NCBI RefSeq assembly: GCF_026210795.1
Contig: NC_089436.1
Span: forward strand, 1,116,001 to 1,180,000
Direction: 5' to 3'
Origin: Rhizophagus irregularis
Lineage: Eukaryota > Glomeromycota > Glomeromycetes > Glomerales > Glomeraceae
DNA: 64,000 nt
The notes under the pieces are model-generated. The model was not told the DNA's origin and did no database searches. It was given only the letters and a program-made list of their open reading frames with translations. Both the position numbers and the translations under genes were made by a program. How positions within the stretch are numbered: the first letter of the stretch is position 1; every line of letters begins with the position of its first letter. This document shows, piece by piece, positions 1 to 13,148 of the stretch.

Positions 1-33
1 ATTTATTTCTTGGTACCTTTGGATCCTGAGCTA

Positions 34-486
34 GGACCCAGAAATATATATACAGGGGTAGGGTACACCGTAGTGACCGTACACGGATCAATCGGATCAT
101 AGTGTAATTAGTTTTGATTTTGCGTACAATTGCGTATTTTTGGGCTAATCTAATATATTTACTGTACGTTAACCGCATTGTAATATTGTAATATTTAGTA
201 TTAATTGAAAGAAATTTCTAAGGGTTAAATTAAAAAGTGAAATTTTAGAAAAATATTATTGAAAAAAAATGGTAAATTAGAATAAATTCCATTTTTTCAC
301 ATTAGTAAAATTTGGGTTTATAAATAATATAGAAGTCATGATAAAATAATTTATAATTTAATGCTTGAAATTTTATTTGCGTATTTTTGCAGGATTTTCA
401 ATATCAGGTGTCAGTTATGCGTACTACTCATATATAGTAAAAAAATTTTTCTCCGCTTGACCCTTATGTATATATATTCTGGGTCC
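34..486. mobile_element. 453-bp TA-flanked inverted-repeat element (MITE)
   Basis: The ends are inverted copies of about 28 bp: GGACCCAGAAATATATATAC on the left and its imperfect complement ending CTGGGTCC on the right. Both sides are flanked by TA, as expected for a Tc1/mariner-like target duplication. No coding capacity is visible inside. Confidence 0.6.
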
Positions 487-575
487 TATCCATGAATAGG
501 TCTTATTCACGGAAATTTACACGGAGGAATTGGTTAAAAAAATAAAATCGATTGGCACCAAAATCGCTGATACGA

Positions 576-759
576 CCCTGTAAAAAAAGTTACTCCGTTT
601 TTTATATTCTGTCTTTTTTCTGTAAAAGGCTCATATCTCCGGAATTAATAACCTTATATTAGGGAATTTATCAAATTATTTACATTTTCCGTGAATGGAT
701 CCGTGAAAGACTCATTTTATGGAGTTTTACAGAAATAACGGATAAAATTTTTTATAGGG
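576..759. mobile_element. MITE of family B (CCCTGTAAAAA end)
   Basis: The element begins CCCTGTAAAAA and ends TTTTTTATAGGG, with internal 'ccgtgaatg...cacggaa' motifs shared with the copies at 6801, 29021, 30268 and 34065. CGA is duplicated on both sides, giving a 3-bp target site duplication. It is non-coding. Confidence 0.6.
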
Positions 760-770
760 CGAACCTGCTG

Positions 771-916
771 TTAATGAATGTATCATTTTAATGGAATTTA
801 TAGCCTTAAATCATGGAAATTTTCATCTCATATCCGTGAATGTATCATTTTCACGGAATTTTTACGGAAGACACGGAGAAATAATGGAAATATTCGGATA
901 AAAATTTTTTATAGGG
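771..916. mobile_element. Partial family-B MITE, nearly identical to the copy inside gene D
   Basis: The right-hand ~140 bp match the element at 29050-29212 almost base for base, including the last ~80 bp with one difference, and end in TTTTTTATAGGG. The left terminus is missing, so this looks like a truncated copy lying directly after the complete one. Confidence 0.55.
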
Positions 917-1466
917 ACTAGAGTTAATAGGAATCACCTGGTTTCGATATATTTGAATGATACAATATTGTTTTGAATTCTGATTCATCGGATAACCAGC
1001 AGCAGTATCATTGTAAATTTACACTAAATATCGCACCTCTTCTAACAAAAAATAAATTTATCAGTTTTTAAAAATCATCTAACTAAAAATACTAAAAATC
1101 CAATAATTTTATCCTAATAATTTATTTATTTGCACTGATTCATATGATTCATATGACCAGAAATTCTAAGATTTATCGATTTATCCTAGATTTGATTTAA
1201 ATAATAAACTTAAGTATTACAACCTAAAAATATAAATTTGATAAAACCAAATATATACCGATTTTTTTTTTAAAGAAAATTTCTAAGACATACTCCGCTA
1301 TAAAATATTGGTTTAAATTTTTAATTCATGATAATTCTATAGCAAATTGAAAATTTTAAGATAATGCTTATGCATATTCGGACTTCTTAAAGTTAAAAAA
1401 GGGCTAGGTTTAGTTGATCTTTAAGGATATGGATTAATTATTCTCGTATATCGGGTGATCGGGTTT

Positions 1467-1611
1467 GAGTCATTTAGAATTAATTCAGGCCAAATTTATG
1501 ATGCCGGCCAGGATTACAAATTTATATTATCACGTGATGATTTATCCATAGATAATTTTGGCCAGAATTATGATGTAATTTTAATTGACTCATTTAATGC
1601 TGAAATGACCC
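1467..1611. repeat. Dispersed GAGTCATTT...AATGACCC palindromic repeat, copy 1
   Basis: This ~145-bp block recurs in diverged form at 13149-13280. Shared landmarks are GAGTCATTTA, CAGGCCAAATTTATGATG, a CACGTGAT core and TTTTGGCCAGAAT. Its ends are loosely inverted. A 67-codon open frame across it is not shared with the second copy, so I treat the block as a repeat, not a gene. Confidence 0.45.
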
Positions 1612-2634
1612 AATTGGGTCACTGGCCATCACTGATAGTCTTATCAAAGAAAAAATAGTTAATTGACATGAGAAAATGCTCATAAAATAAGCGGGAACGT
1701 ATAATAGACGAAATTTTTTGATTGGTGCTTAAGTATGCAGAAATATTGTGAACCAAATAACCCAAGTCGGCGTGATTTTAATAAATTTTTTGATTTGTAT
1801 GCATAGCAATCATCTAACACGAACTTAAGAAAAAAAATATGTTTGGAAATTGTTTATATGGCGAATACTACTCGAGATTCCGATAATTTGGTTTTTGCAC
1901 GTATTAAAATGTGATATGGCTATTAACGGTTTGACAAACATCAATACGCCTAATGAAATTTGGGTAAATTTAAACGGACGTTGCATTAAAAAATTTGGTA
2001 ATAATAACTGTATAAAAAGCAATGCCACTATTGAATATAAAATTTAATTCTTTAAATATTGAAAAATTTAGTTTTTTCCTTTGCTTGCTAATGAAAAAGA
2101 GAGAGATTTGTGTCAAACCATAAGATATCACTGTTCCTATCCGTTAGCGATTTAACAATTAAAATAATTATTACGATACCGATAATATAGCCTGAAAATT
2201 ATATAAATTTCGCATATGCATAACTTACGCATATGTACAGCTTAATCTACTTTATCTGTTAGATTTAGATAAAACTCGGGTTAGTTCGGGTGATTTAGCT
2301 TTTATTAATGATATCACTTTTATCACTCTTAAAACGATGTGTTATAATTTTTATATTGTATTTCGTTTCACCACAAGTTTCATTAAACATGAATAAAAGG
2401 GAGGCTTCAGGCCTTTAAATTTCAATTTTTTTAAAAAAATTCGAAAGTAATTTTCATTCATAAAAAAACCGATCATTTCATTTTTTGAAATCAGTCTCTT
2501 TCTTCAGACCTTTTGGTCTTAAGAGACTTTTCAAGATCAAGTATTCCCTGTAAAGAAACAAGGTCCTTCAGCTTAATTTGTTCTGCAGTAAGGATGGAGG
2601 TCCAATATTTTTCCTCTAGATAATTACCATGCAT

Positions 2635-3275
2635 GAACGAGACTATGTTCATGAATAAAATTATTACCAGCTGAGATAGTTTATAACGTAACTACAATAT
2701 CTCTTCAGTAAATTAATTCCATAGAATACATAAATACTAGAGTGATGTATTCTAAATCAATTACAAGGACCTGTCGTCAAATTTACTACGTCGTAATGCT
2801 TTCGTTGCTCCGGGACGGAATAATACGCCGACAAAAATCCGACGTTTCTCTTATTATAACAGTTGGATTAATGATGAACTTTATATCAATAATTTTGACG
2901 ACGTTTAATTAAAAGGGCATGATTTTACAACTTAGTTTTAGTATTGCTTACCGTAAATAGTTGTAAGATTAAAAATCAAGTAATTATAATGATTGTAAAT
3001 CAGAATAATCATCTTTTAGTTAACCATAATAACGTAATATTTACAACTTATGATTATAATATTACAACCCACTTAGGTTGTAATTCGAAAAAAATAATTA
3101 TTAGCAAGCACTATCAGTGAAATTTCGTCCGTTTACTCTTGATCAAATAGACAATATCTTGACTCTAGGAATATCTTGATAAATCTATGGGAGTTCTTTA
3201 CTAGGGATACTTTAGTTATGTTATAAACCATATCAATTGGTTTTAATTACATCATGAACATAGTCTATCTCATTC
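2635..3275. mobile_element. 641-bp element with ~115-bp imperfect terminal inverted repeats
   Basis: The left arm (GAACGAGACTATGTTCATG...ACTAGAG) and the right arm (CTCTAGGAA...CATGAACATAGTCTATCTCATTC) are inverted copies over about 115 bp. The middle is non-coding and has repeated GATTGTAA/TTACAAC motifs. No transposase is visible, so a long-TIR non-autonomous DNA transposon is the best reading. Confidence 0.5.
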
Positions 3276-4304
3276 AATATTTACATGGAGGAAGTGCGTG
3301 TGGTCAAATTTAATCAATATTCGAGCATAAATAGCATATAACTCTTACGAAGAATTTGTAATGATCAAATTTAGAAATGTTTACCATGAAAATCAGTCGT
3401 CTAATTTGATTCTATTAATGTCGGATGGTTTGATTGTGAAAGGGATTACAACTGAATGTTTTAGTATCTAAAGAAACAATTGATCTATATTGAAAATAAT
3501 TGTTTTCTAATATTTTCTGTTATGACACCGGTTAATTATTACAATTTTACAATCGGTTTCTCTTTTGTTGTCGAATTAGTTTAAACATTTATAATATTTA
3601 TCAGCTTTATTTTATGTTTTTTTTTTAACGCACAATAATTTTATTAGAAATTTTCCTTTAAATCAATAAAATGAATACATTTACGATTATTTTAAAACTA
3701 GAAAAAAAAGAATGTCCTATTGTTTGAATGGCGAAGTCCGCATTATTTTCCTAGAGTATTATAAGATAGTACAATGTCTTAATTAGATTTCATAAAATAA
3801 GATTAAGTTTTTAAAATTAAATAATCTTGCCGATTTTGCTATTTTTTAATAGGATGTATAAGCGACATTTGGTACATCTGATCATGTAGGATGCACGCAA
3901 AAAGAAAGGAAAGACTTTTTTGACATTTTCTCACGTAATAAAATTCGCGTTATCTTATCTTTCTTCCTATTTATTAACAATTAGAAAATGTAAAATTTCC
4001 TACTATTGTGTCGTGACCGATGTTATTCTGCAGTATAAGCTGAAAAAAAGTATTTTGTCGATCATTCGGACACGATTTGTTGGTTACAAGTTTCTAAATT
4101 GGTGATATGTTCATATTAATTTCCGCATTCATATAAAATTTAGAACTTTACGTAATCATAAAAATTTTCCAAAAATATATGCTTCTGGAAAGTGAATATG
4201 CTTATTATTTATGCAACTTACTGCAGAATTTGACATACTCCATAGAATTGAAAGAAATTTTCTTTTTTCTAAAAACAATAACAATTAATATCCGTATTAT
4301 TCTT

Positions 4305-4440
4305 AACAATGGTAAATGTGCTTGCTTCTATAAAATGAAAGTTTATTTAAATCTTACAAAAAAAAAATGGCCTATTGTTTTTTGGTCTCATGACAAAGAA
4401 AGAAATTTCCATAATTGGATTAGTGGAAGTTTATAGAAAT
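4305..4440 (+). pseudogene. Relic of the zinc-ribbon exon of the pseudokinase family
   Basis: Just upstream of gene A, a short open frame reads GKCACFY near its middle and ends in RNFHNWISGSL, followed by a stop. These echo the exon-1 landmarks of the family (YGKCxxC, then ENFxNWTSGN). The intervening residues have lost the second CxxC pair and there is a small deletion before NF. It fits a decayed first exon of another copy in the same orientation, but the match is short and could be partly chance. Confidence 0.35.
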
Positions 4441-4695
4441 TGACATCACCTAGTAAACATCACATACTATCTGATTTACTACTTTTCTAAGGAAAATTAT
4501 GATTTAATTTTAATCTAATGAATTCCAGTTTTGGGTTCGTTTCTTGTAAAAGGCACCAATTGCTACCAATTATTTTGGTAAGAAGAATTGCAACGGATTG
4601 TTCGGGAGAATTCGGAATTACTCAAAATTAGCAATAATAATCGTACGATTTCTCACTCAAGGTATATCGGCTTTTATAGGCGGCTATCGATCTGC

Positions 4696-6262
4696 ATGGA
4701 ATTTCTTCAATTTTTCCCGGCGATCACGCTATATATTTACATCACGCCACCAGGTAGCAAAAAAGAAACTTATATAGTGCCTGAATTTCCGAATTTTTCT
4801 TCACCTTCTAATTGTCTAGCTAACATGCTTGGAATTACGGGCCAACTGTCATTATACGGCAACTGTCCAGATTGCAAGAGGCAACGAACTACTGCAGCAT
4901 GGTGCAAAACATGTGATATTGCAACTTTGAAAGAAAATTTCCGCAATTGGACTAGTGGACATTATAAGATAGATGAATTAATTAGGTATACTCAACTAAA
5001 TGCAAACGAGAGTATGGATTACCTAGAGTGGATTGATTTTGATCAATTTGATTTAGTTGAGAATACTAGAAAACAAGGTGCTTATAGCTCAATTTATTCT
5101 GCAATATGGATGGAAGGTCCAGTATGGAACCTAGATGAGGAAGCCGAGGTATGGAATCGCAGTGGCCCAATTAAGGTCATACTGAAACGTTTGAATAATT
5201 CTCATAATATGAGTCAAGAATTTTTAAATCAAGTGAGCAGTCAAAATTCGATTTCAGTCGCTTACAATAATGTTTTATTTCAGATATTGTCACCGTCGAA
5301 GTTACGATATTACGGTACATTAATGCAATATAATTAAATTTCGACGGCGGCTATAACTTATTAACTTGTTAAAAGTCATATCCTAATATTTGTTTTTTAT
5401 TATTGTAATATTCACATTAATATATTTCCTAATTTAATTTGAAAAGTTATTTAGATATCATAAATGCTTACAAAGTGGAGCACTTGCAGATTGTTTTGGT
5501 ATAACCAAAGGCCAAACATCGCATTATATGCTTGTTATGAGATATTATGATAACGGTAATTTATATTCGTTCCTTGAAGAATCCATGGGAATCATTTGTT
5601 GGAGAGATATCATAGATATATTGTGGTCAATATCGATTGGTCTTAAATTTATCCATGAGTATGATCTCGTTCATAGAAATTTGCATGGAGGGAACATATT
5701 GGTTGAAAGTGAAATGGGTTCGATTGTTGCTAAAATCGCAGATACCGGATTATACGGGCCTGTTGATAAACAAATATCGTTTCAACAAATTTATGGTGTA
5801 GTACCTTTTATTGCTCCAGAGGTCCTTGGTGGAAATAAGTTAACCAAAGCATCTGATATTTATAGCTTTGGTATGATCATGTGGATGTTATCGTCTGGTG
5901 TACGTCCTTACTTTGACAAACCCCATGATAAGCAACTTATTCGAGAAATATGCTCAGGATTAAGACCAAATGTTGTAAGTGGAACTCCACCTGTTTTCTC
6001 CAGTTTAATGTTACAATGTTTAGATGCCAATCCATCAAATAGACCAACAGCATCCAAAATTTGCGAGTGTTTAGAAGATTGGGTCTCAGCAGTTTGCGAT
6101 AATCCTAATTCATCCGATTTATTAGAACAATTTGATGCTGCTGAAGAAATTAAATTCACAAATTTAGAGAGATTAAATTATAATATTTTACCGTGTCACG
6201 AAAAAGCCATATATTTTAGCCGTCCATTAGATCCCATTATTAATATCGAATCTTCAACATAA
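4696..6262 (+). CDS. Zinc-ribbon TKL-type pseudokinase, copy A
   Basis: Exon 1 is 4696-5232 and exon 2 is 5447-6262. They are joined by a 214-bp phase-0 intron (GTGAGC...AG), giving about 450 residues. The N-terminus is uncertain: ATG 4696 is the first in frame after an open stretch back to 4588, and ATG 4825 would remove a 43-residue leader that no other copy has. The protein has a CPDC/WCKTC zinc-ribbon (about residues 56-73), the linker FRNWTSGH, a kinase N-lobe with IKVILKRL (beta-3 Lys kept) and a C-lobe with VHRNLHGGNIL, ADTGL and IAPEV. The catalytic Asp is Asn (HRN), the least altered form in the cluster. The family elsewhere includes active kinases; lack of activity here is inferred. 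A likely role is signalling scaffold or regulator. The coding frames are intact. Confidence 0.85.
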
Positions 6263-6800
6263 CTTTTCTAGAAAAACGTGATATTATTTTTTTCGTAGAT
6301 TTAAAATATGTGTTTGCCATACAATACGAAATTCATTAATTTTATTAATTCGATGACGTTTATTCATTACAGCCGTAAACACCGTTTCTTTTTTTTTATT
6401 TCTTTACATCACGAACATTTTTTTTAAAAATAATAATTCGTTAATTATCGTTTTCGTTAACTGGACTAACAAAATCCGGTTATTAATTAGCTAACGTATT
6501 TATTTAAATCACGGACCGAAAGTTATTTAATAATTCGCTGAGTATTTAGTATTATGTAATTTACTATTATACATGTGTTTTTTTCATAAAAATGTTAAAA
6601 ATTTATTTAAAATTTTCAAATAAATTTAAATTTTCGAATTTATACTCAATGACTAAGCTATTTCTATCATTTTTTTTTAGATTTTTCTTTACATTTATCA
6701 AAACGTCTTTTGATAGTTCAGTGAAAGTGAGGGTGAGGATTGAAAAATTTGATAAATCGTGGAACGACGTTGGCAAAATGTTTTGAATATGTAAACTATT

Positions 6801-6942
6801 CCCTATAAAGAAATTTATTCCCGGAATTTATAGCCTCAAAACATGAGATTATCCAAATTGCTTAGATTTTTAGTTATTTTTCCGTAAACGTATCATATTC
6901 ACGGAGTTTTTACAAAAATTACGGATAAAATTTTTTATAGGG
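6801..6942. mobile_element. Family-B MITE
   Basis: It starts CCCTATAAAG and ends AAAATTTTTTATAGGG. Internally it carries the 'tttatagcct' and 'cacggagtttttac' motifs of family B. I find no clear target duplication, which suggests an older insertion. It lies downstream of gene A. Confidence 0.55.
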
Positions 6943-7058
6943 TCCCGTAAGTCGTTTAGGAGATGAAACACAGACAGATCAAATAAAATAATAAAACACA
7001 TGATTTTCTTTAATCATTTAATCTTAAATTTATGTAAGTATATACTGTATATATCAGA

Positions 7059-7159
7059 TATTAGTTATTATTTACTGATCTTACTGATCTAGTAGTATAT
7101 AAATGGGTCATCATCCGAATATATACTACTAGATCAGTAAATAACTAATATAACTAATA
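7059..7159. repeat. Near-perfect long palindrome
   Basis: TATTAGTTATTATTTACTGATC...CTAGTAGTATATA is followed after ~20 bp by TATATACTACTAGATCAGTAAATAACTAATA. This forms a hairpin of about 40 bp per arm. It could be a small MITE or a fold-back. No other copy was noticed in the window. Confidence 0.6.
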
Positions 7160-8003
7160 CTTATAATTTTGTTACTTTACCAAATTTCCGCGTTGTACAA
7201 TATAAATATAAATAAATAGGTGATTATTGTAATCATGGCTAAGTTTAGCAGCTGATTTTTTTTTTAGCATACTGCATAGCATACGAGGACTTCATAATAA
7301 AATATTTGGGTTATGTGACTTATATCACAGGCGCTGGAGCGGAGTTATAAAGAAAGCTAAGTCTGTAAATAGCTAAACTTTGCGTCAAGCATTTTGTGTT
7401 CATCTTCAAATTCGATCCTAGGAGGTGAGTTACTAGATTTAGTTTTAAATTCTCTTTATAATTGTCCAAGCAAAATCTTCTTTGTCATTCACATTTGGAT
7501 GAATAGAGATTGTGCTAAATCCTGTTTTCATAGCTGTGATGAATATAATTTGATTAATTTCTAATATTAGGAAAGAAAGGAAAGATGTACTAAAGAGCAA
7601 TGTACTGTATGTAACATCATGAAGAAATTATTCATATTAATCATGCAAAAAAATTACTCACGATATGTAACAAGACCTTGGTACGTGTTTATATATATAT
7701 AGTATTAAAAAAATGAATACATCTTCAATTCACCAAGATTCTTTAAGATTCTTTTTAGGACTTCTCTGAGCAATTATGCGGCTACATGGTCCACGAATTA
7801 TATAGTCATTACCTCAGTCTTTTATATCCCGCTTTTCTTTCTCCCGGCCTTTCCCTTTCCTTTCGTCCTTTATGTCCGTGTGAGTGTGGATGTTTGAAGG
7901 AGATGTGTTCCTTTCACTCTTTCACTTTCCCTCAGAAGAGCTGAGGTGACAAGAGGTTTTTATGATGGTAAGAACTATAGGTACCAAATGGTTAAATAGC
8001 ACG

Positions 8004-8111
8004 CCCTGTAAAAAAAAATTTGGAAAAAACCTCGATAAATGATCATTTTTCTAGATTTTATTTCGAAGAAACTCAGACACGTGACCATTTTCTGAAAAAT
8101 TGTTTATAAGG
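8004..8111. mobile_element. Family-A MITE with ACG target duplication
   Basis: This ~108-bp palindromic element contains the family-A core AAATGATCATTTTTCTAG and CTCAGACACGTGACCATTTTCT, with ends CCCTGTAAAA and TTTATAAGG. ACG flanks both sides, a 3-bp duplication. It lies ~400 bp upstream of gene B. Confidence 0.6.
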
Positions 8112-8522
8112 ACGGGTGGAAATCTCTCAATTTGCACATAAGTGATTCTCACTTAAGATAAAAAGTGTTCACGAGGATCGACATGGTCACAATGAATTAT
8201 TAATATCGGATCGGCTGGCGGTAAATTTCACGTACCGTAACTATAAAAAATATTACTAATTACAGTATCAAAAAGGAAATGGAAATGGGTTGAATAATTT
8301 TTAAATTCGATTATTGGGAGCACCATTTAAACATATTTACATACATCCCTTATTATTACAGTACGTAATAATTAAAAATATCTGTCCCAATATTTACTGG
8401 CGTCTAGTTGCTTGAAGCTACACCGGATTATAACCGGTTTTTGCCGGTTTGGTTATTGGTATTTGTAATTTTTAATTACTAATACGTCGGTGTAGCGGAT
8501 AAGGATTATGATATTATAAAAT

Positions 8523-10116
8523 ATGTATGAATGGCAGTTTCGTTGCTATGTTCCCTTTAAAAAAATTGAAATTTTAAAGCTGGATCATTTATTCTTTATA
8601 GACCAATCTCGTTCATTGGACCTGTCCTTTGAGCCTCAAGGGACTGTTTTAGACATTAAATCTCAACGATTCGGAAAATGTCTAGATTGTAAAAGTCAAC
8701 GAACTGCTGTAGCATGGTGTAAAAATTGCGATATAGCATTTTTTAAAGAAAAATTTTCCAACTGGACTAGTGGTAATTCTAAAATTGATGAACTTATAAG
8801 ATATACGCAATTAAATGCTAAAGGGAATATGGACTTTCTCGAATGGATTGAATTCGATCAATTCGACTTAATAAAAAATATTAATAAACGAGGTGCTCAC
8901 AGTTCAATCTATTCTGCAGTATGGATGGAAGGTCCAAGATGGAATCTTGATGAAGAATCTGAATTATGGAGTCGTAATGGTCCAATTAAAGTTATATTAA
9001 AGCGCTTAGATAATTCTCATAACATGAGCCAAGAATTTGTAAACCAGGTGAATATTATAATAAATAATAACGTCAATATACTAATTCGCCTTAACTGTTT
9101 TTGATCAAAGGTTAAATTAAGAAAAAAAGATTAATTGTCATATGTTTTGAAAAGTTATATTACTAACCATTCATTATAAGTCTGCAAAATAAATTTTTAG
9201 ATTTCTTGTAACGATAGATTTTATTTATTTGTGTAAAATATTTGCAAATATTTTTTCCTATTCTAATAACTGAAAAAAAGGTTAATATGTTACATTTTCA
9301 TTTTAGTTATACAGATATCACAAATGCTTACAAAGTGATGCACTTGCAGATTGTTTTGGTGTGACTAAAGATCCAACATCTTGTTTTATGTTCGTTATGA
9401 AATATTACGAGAATGATAATTTATTTTCATATATTGAAGAAACTATGGGAATTCTTTGCTGGAGAGATATTGTAGAGATGTTATGGTCAATATCTGCAGG
9501 TCTTAATTTTATTCATGAACACAATCTTGTTCATGGACATTTACATGGAGGAAATATATTAGTTGAGAACGAAATAAATTCAATTGATGCAAAAATAACG
9601 GATACTGGATTACATGGACCTGTTGATAATTCAGTGACATCAATGCCATCTCAGCAAATTTACGGTGTAATACCTTTTGTTGCACCAGAGATCTTTGACG
9701 AAAACGTGTTAACCAAAGCATCTGATATTTACAGCTTTGGTATGATCATGTGGATGTTATCAGCTGGTGTGCGTCCTTACTTTGACAAATCCCATGATAA
9801 GCAACTTATTCAAGAAATTAGGTCGGGATTAAGGCCAAATGTTATAAATGGAACTCCACCTGCTTATTCTAGATTAATGTTACAGTGCTTAGACGCTAAT
9901 CCGTTAAATAGACCAACAGCATCCCAAATTTACGAATGTTTAGGAAATTGGATCACGGCAATTTGTGATGACCCTAATAGATCCGATTTATCAGACCAAT
10001 TCGACGCTGCTGAAGAATTTAAATTTGCAAATTTAGAAAAATTAAATTATAATGTTTTATCGTGTCATGAAGGTGCCATTTATTTCAGTCGTTTATTAAG
10101 TTTTTCAGATATCTGA
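8523..10116 (+). CDS. Zinc-ribbon TKL-type pseudokinase, copy B
   Basis: Exon 1 is 8523-9047 and exon 2 is 9307-10116. The intron is phase 0 (CAG|GTGAAT...TTTTAG, 259 bp) and the product is about 444 residues. Landmarks are CLDC/WCKNC ribbon cysteines near residues 57-75, FSNWTSGN, VILKRL (beta-3 Lys), VHGHLHGGNIL, TDTGL and VAPEI. HRD is HGH, so the catalytic base is missing and a pseudokinase is predicted. The first ~30 residues are not conserved. A TTTAAAAAAATTGAA block inside them resembles the promoter element of other copies, and TTTATAG at 8598-8604 resembles a splice acceptor just before the conserved DQSRSLD. The true 5' end may therefore differ from ATG 8523. It sits 2.3 kb downstream of A in the same orientation. 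The frames are intact. Confidence 0.82.
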
Positions 10117-10847
10117 TCGTCACTTTTTTATGGAAAAATGTAAAAGGAGAACATCAATTCATGTTTTTCGCATATTTCAATAATATTATATAGTTAACGT
10201 ATTAAAAGTCGGAACGTCATTATTAATTTCAGTAAGAACGTCTTAGGATAAGAACATATTAATAATCGTTCTAATTCTAGATTCTTTTCCGTTTTCGGCT
10301 TAACATATATGAGATTACAAATTTAGTCCTATTTACTAATTGTATTAATAATTGTAAATTAATTTTATTATTGATCATTTTGATTTATTATTATTGCTTA
10401 TAAACAGAACAGTATTGGTCTTAAGTATCTTTAGAATTATTTACATTTATTGAAGAGCTTTATTGATGAAATATATAATAATGAACACTCTGCTTTATTA
10501 CAATAAAACTTATAAATAAACTCGTGAATGATTTAATAGTGTGATCTTGAGAGTCTATATAATAAAATACTTATTGTATAGGTCTTTAGGCAATACTCTG
10601 CCGTTTTCGATTTCAGAAATTTGGCGGCTATATTGTGCCAAATGGCCGCGATCACGTTATTGCATAAATACTATATAATAAGTATAATCGACACTAAGTA
10701 TCACGTAAGATGTAAGATGAACAAGATCGAAGTCACCTGAAATTTCGCGTAACCTCAATTAAGGGGTTTAAATAATTACGCGAATTTCATGTAGTTCTAA
10801 AAAACTTTTTAACGCGTTTTATTATCCATTTTGACCAAAAGTTATTA

Positions 10848-11992
10848 AACGTCAACGTGCTTCATATTCTATCGAACAAGAAAGAATTGTTGTTAATTAT
10901 GCTTTTCAACGAAGCGGCTAGACATTTTGAACTTGATAGTACCATGGTTGGACGCTAGATTAAGGCAAGTAAAAACTGATCAAACGAAACAAAAAGTGAT
11001 AGTAAACGAGTTGGTTCTGGCTGAATAGCTTTTTATCCTTAGGCTGAGAAGTTATACATTTGGGCTATAGAACAAAAGAAGAAAAAATTAGTTGTAAAAT
11101 TTGTAACTATACGTCTTACAATGTTTGAAATTTTAAAAGAGCCGGATATGGTAGCTCAATATGGTACGTGATCAAACAACAAATTTTGTTGCTGCATTTC
11201 GTTGGCTAACTGGTTTATCAGAAAATACAATTTAGCTTTACGACTACATACAAGAATCTCTCAAAAACTTCCTTAGCAAACAGAAGAATTATTGGCAAAT
11301 TTTCATCGGCTTGTCATTCGTCTTAGAATAAAAATTCTACTGAATTGTGTAATATTTTTATGGACGAAGCTCCAGTCTGGTTTGATATGGCTGGAAATAT
11401 CACTATCAATCCAAAATGAGAAAAAACAGTCCATGTCGTGGGACAGGTGATAAAAAGATCGTTTTACTGTCGTTTTAACATGTGCTGCAGGTAAAGATTT
11501 ATAATAAATCTTTTTTAAAAAAAATCATTAAACATTAGATATTTTTGATTATAGATGGAACAAAACTACATTTTAAAGGAAAGAGAAAAAGTTCATTCTG
11601 GCGTGATTGATTGGTTCCAAGAAAGTGGCTGGATGAATGCAAATTTAAATGAAATGTTATATTGTTTACTTTCATAATATAAGAAGGTTAAATAACTAAC
11701 AGCCTAAATATCCAGCTATGATGGTATATGATAATTTAAAGAACATCAAGTGGATCTGGTAGTTATCCCGGGTGTTAACAAGCATTTGCCAACCGCTTGA
11801 TGTTGCGATTAACAAACCTGTTGAGGATCATCTTCGTCAAGAATGGCATCAATGGATGAGTAGATAGGGGCGGTACTGAGTATACTAATGGACGCAACCT
11901 TAACCGTGCAAAGATAAGTGATATGTGTGGGTAGATTAAACGTTCATGGGAAGGGATCATTATTTGTTCTAATAAAAAATATGGAATATCAT
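10848..11992 (+). pseudogene. Decayed pogo/Tigger-like (DDE_1) transposase
   Basis: Conceptual translation across many stops and frameshifts gives landmarks in the right order: KRQRASYSIEQE (HTH region), FELDSTMVGR, MDEAPVWFDMAGN followed by TINPK and KTVHVVGTG (start of the DDE domain), WFQESGWMN, PAMMVYDN, TSICQPLDVAINKP, EWHQWM and RAKISDMC. These are typical of pogo/Tigger-type transposases in fungi. At least ten in-frame stops or shifts exist, so it is inactive. The terminal inverted repeats were not resolved. Short open frames within or after it, including the antisense one at 11775-12272, are by-products. Confidence 0.7.
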
Positions 11993-13148
11993 AAATACTC
12001 AAGATATTGATATAATTTTTAGAAGTCTTGATGAAGATGTATGTTTTAATATCTTTTGTACTTATATGGCAGGCCACAATAATTAATGAAACATTTAAAA
12101 CCTTGACCAAAGAAAGCCTTGCTAGAAATGGAGAATGGATTATTGGTTTTGGAAAAGTAAATGTTCGTGAGTCATTGAAAAAATGGAAGTGCGAAAAGGG
12201 CGATGATGCTATTTGCGAAGATATTGGAGGAGGAATAGAAATAATTGAAATTATTGATATAAATGAAGACAAAGAAAATTATATAGATAGTTAATTTTGT
12301 AGTTTTGTTTATTTGTATTGATAAAATAATAAATAAATCATAATTTTTTTAGGAAGCTTATTTTAGGGATGCTTATTTTCGTTTTACTCATGAAGTCGTA
12401 TAAAAGTAGGGGGGTGCTTAATTTCCGGCGGGACTTAATATTGAAAAAATACGGTAATTTATATAAATTATTTTGGTTCCTTCGGCAGATTATTAAATTT
12501 ATTCTGGTTTATTGGATAGTTTTAAAATTATAATGTAAAATACCCGCAGATCTCACTATACGAAAACAAGTGAAAAAAACAAGAATCTTCCTATATGACT
12601 TGGATACCGGGCAAAAGTAAATTGTTTTCAGTTAGAAAAAAGAGATAAAATATCCTCACAACCACCGAAATTTATGAGATGAAAATTACCTATTATTCAT
12701 GCCCTATTTATATATGAACGATGATTTTCATCCATACAGAAGCTTTATCTTTCAAAATACTAACTGTTAACCACTGAACATATGATTTAAGTATATTGTT
12801 AACATGCAAAAATTCATTTGCAATTATTGAAAATGATTTATATTTTAGACTTACAAATTGAAGAATAAATCAATATTTTATATTAATAAAGTTCGTACAA
12901 TATACTTACATAATTTTCCGTCAACTACAAGGAATAATTTAATAATAATAAGTCAAAGTTATTGTTGATGTAAAGTTTATATTTACTGCTGCTAATTCAA
13001 TAAAGACCATTGAAAATTAAATAATAACAGATGACATTAAGTATATAACTCAGTCAACATTGTAAATAAGATCCCAAGCCTCGATCTATAAAACCACATT
13101 TCTTAAATATCAGATCCGAATTACCATTGATTCTACACCTAGTCATTC

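Noticed and set aside
1848-2047. Overlapping 65-67-codon frames on both strands
   Set aside because: No recognisable sequence features and no splice partners; the length is expected by chance in AT-rich DNA.
4588-4695. Upstream extension of gene A's first exon
   Set aside because: It starts only at TTG, has no ATG and no similarity to other copies. ATG 4696 or 4825 is more reasonable.
5908-6159. Minus-strand frame of 83 codons
   Set aside because: It is the antisense shadow of exon 2 of gene A. Similar shadows occur in B and D.
11775-12294. Overlapping open frames on both strands (165 codons minus, 88 codons plus)
   Set aside because: They overlap or follow the decayed pogo-like transposase and have no family features of their own. 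They look like shadows or chance frames.
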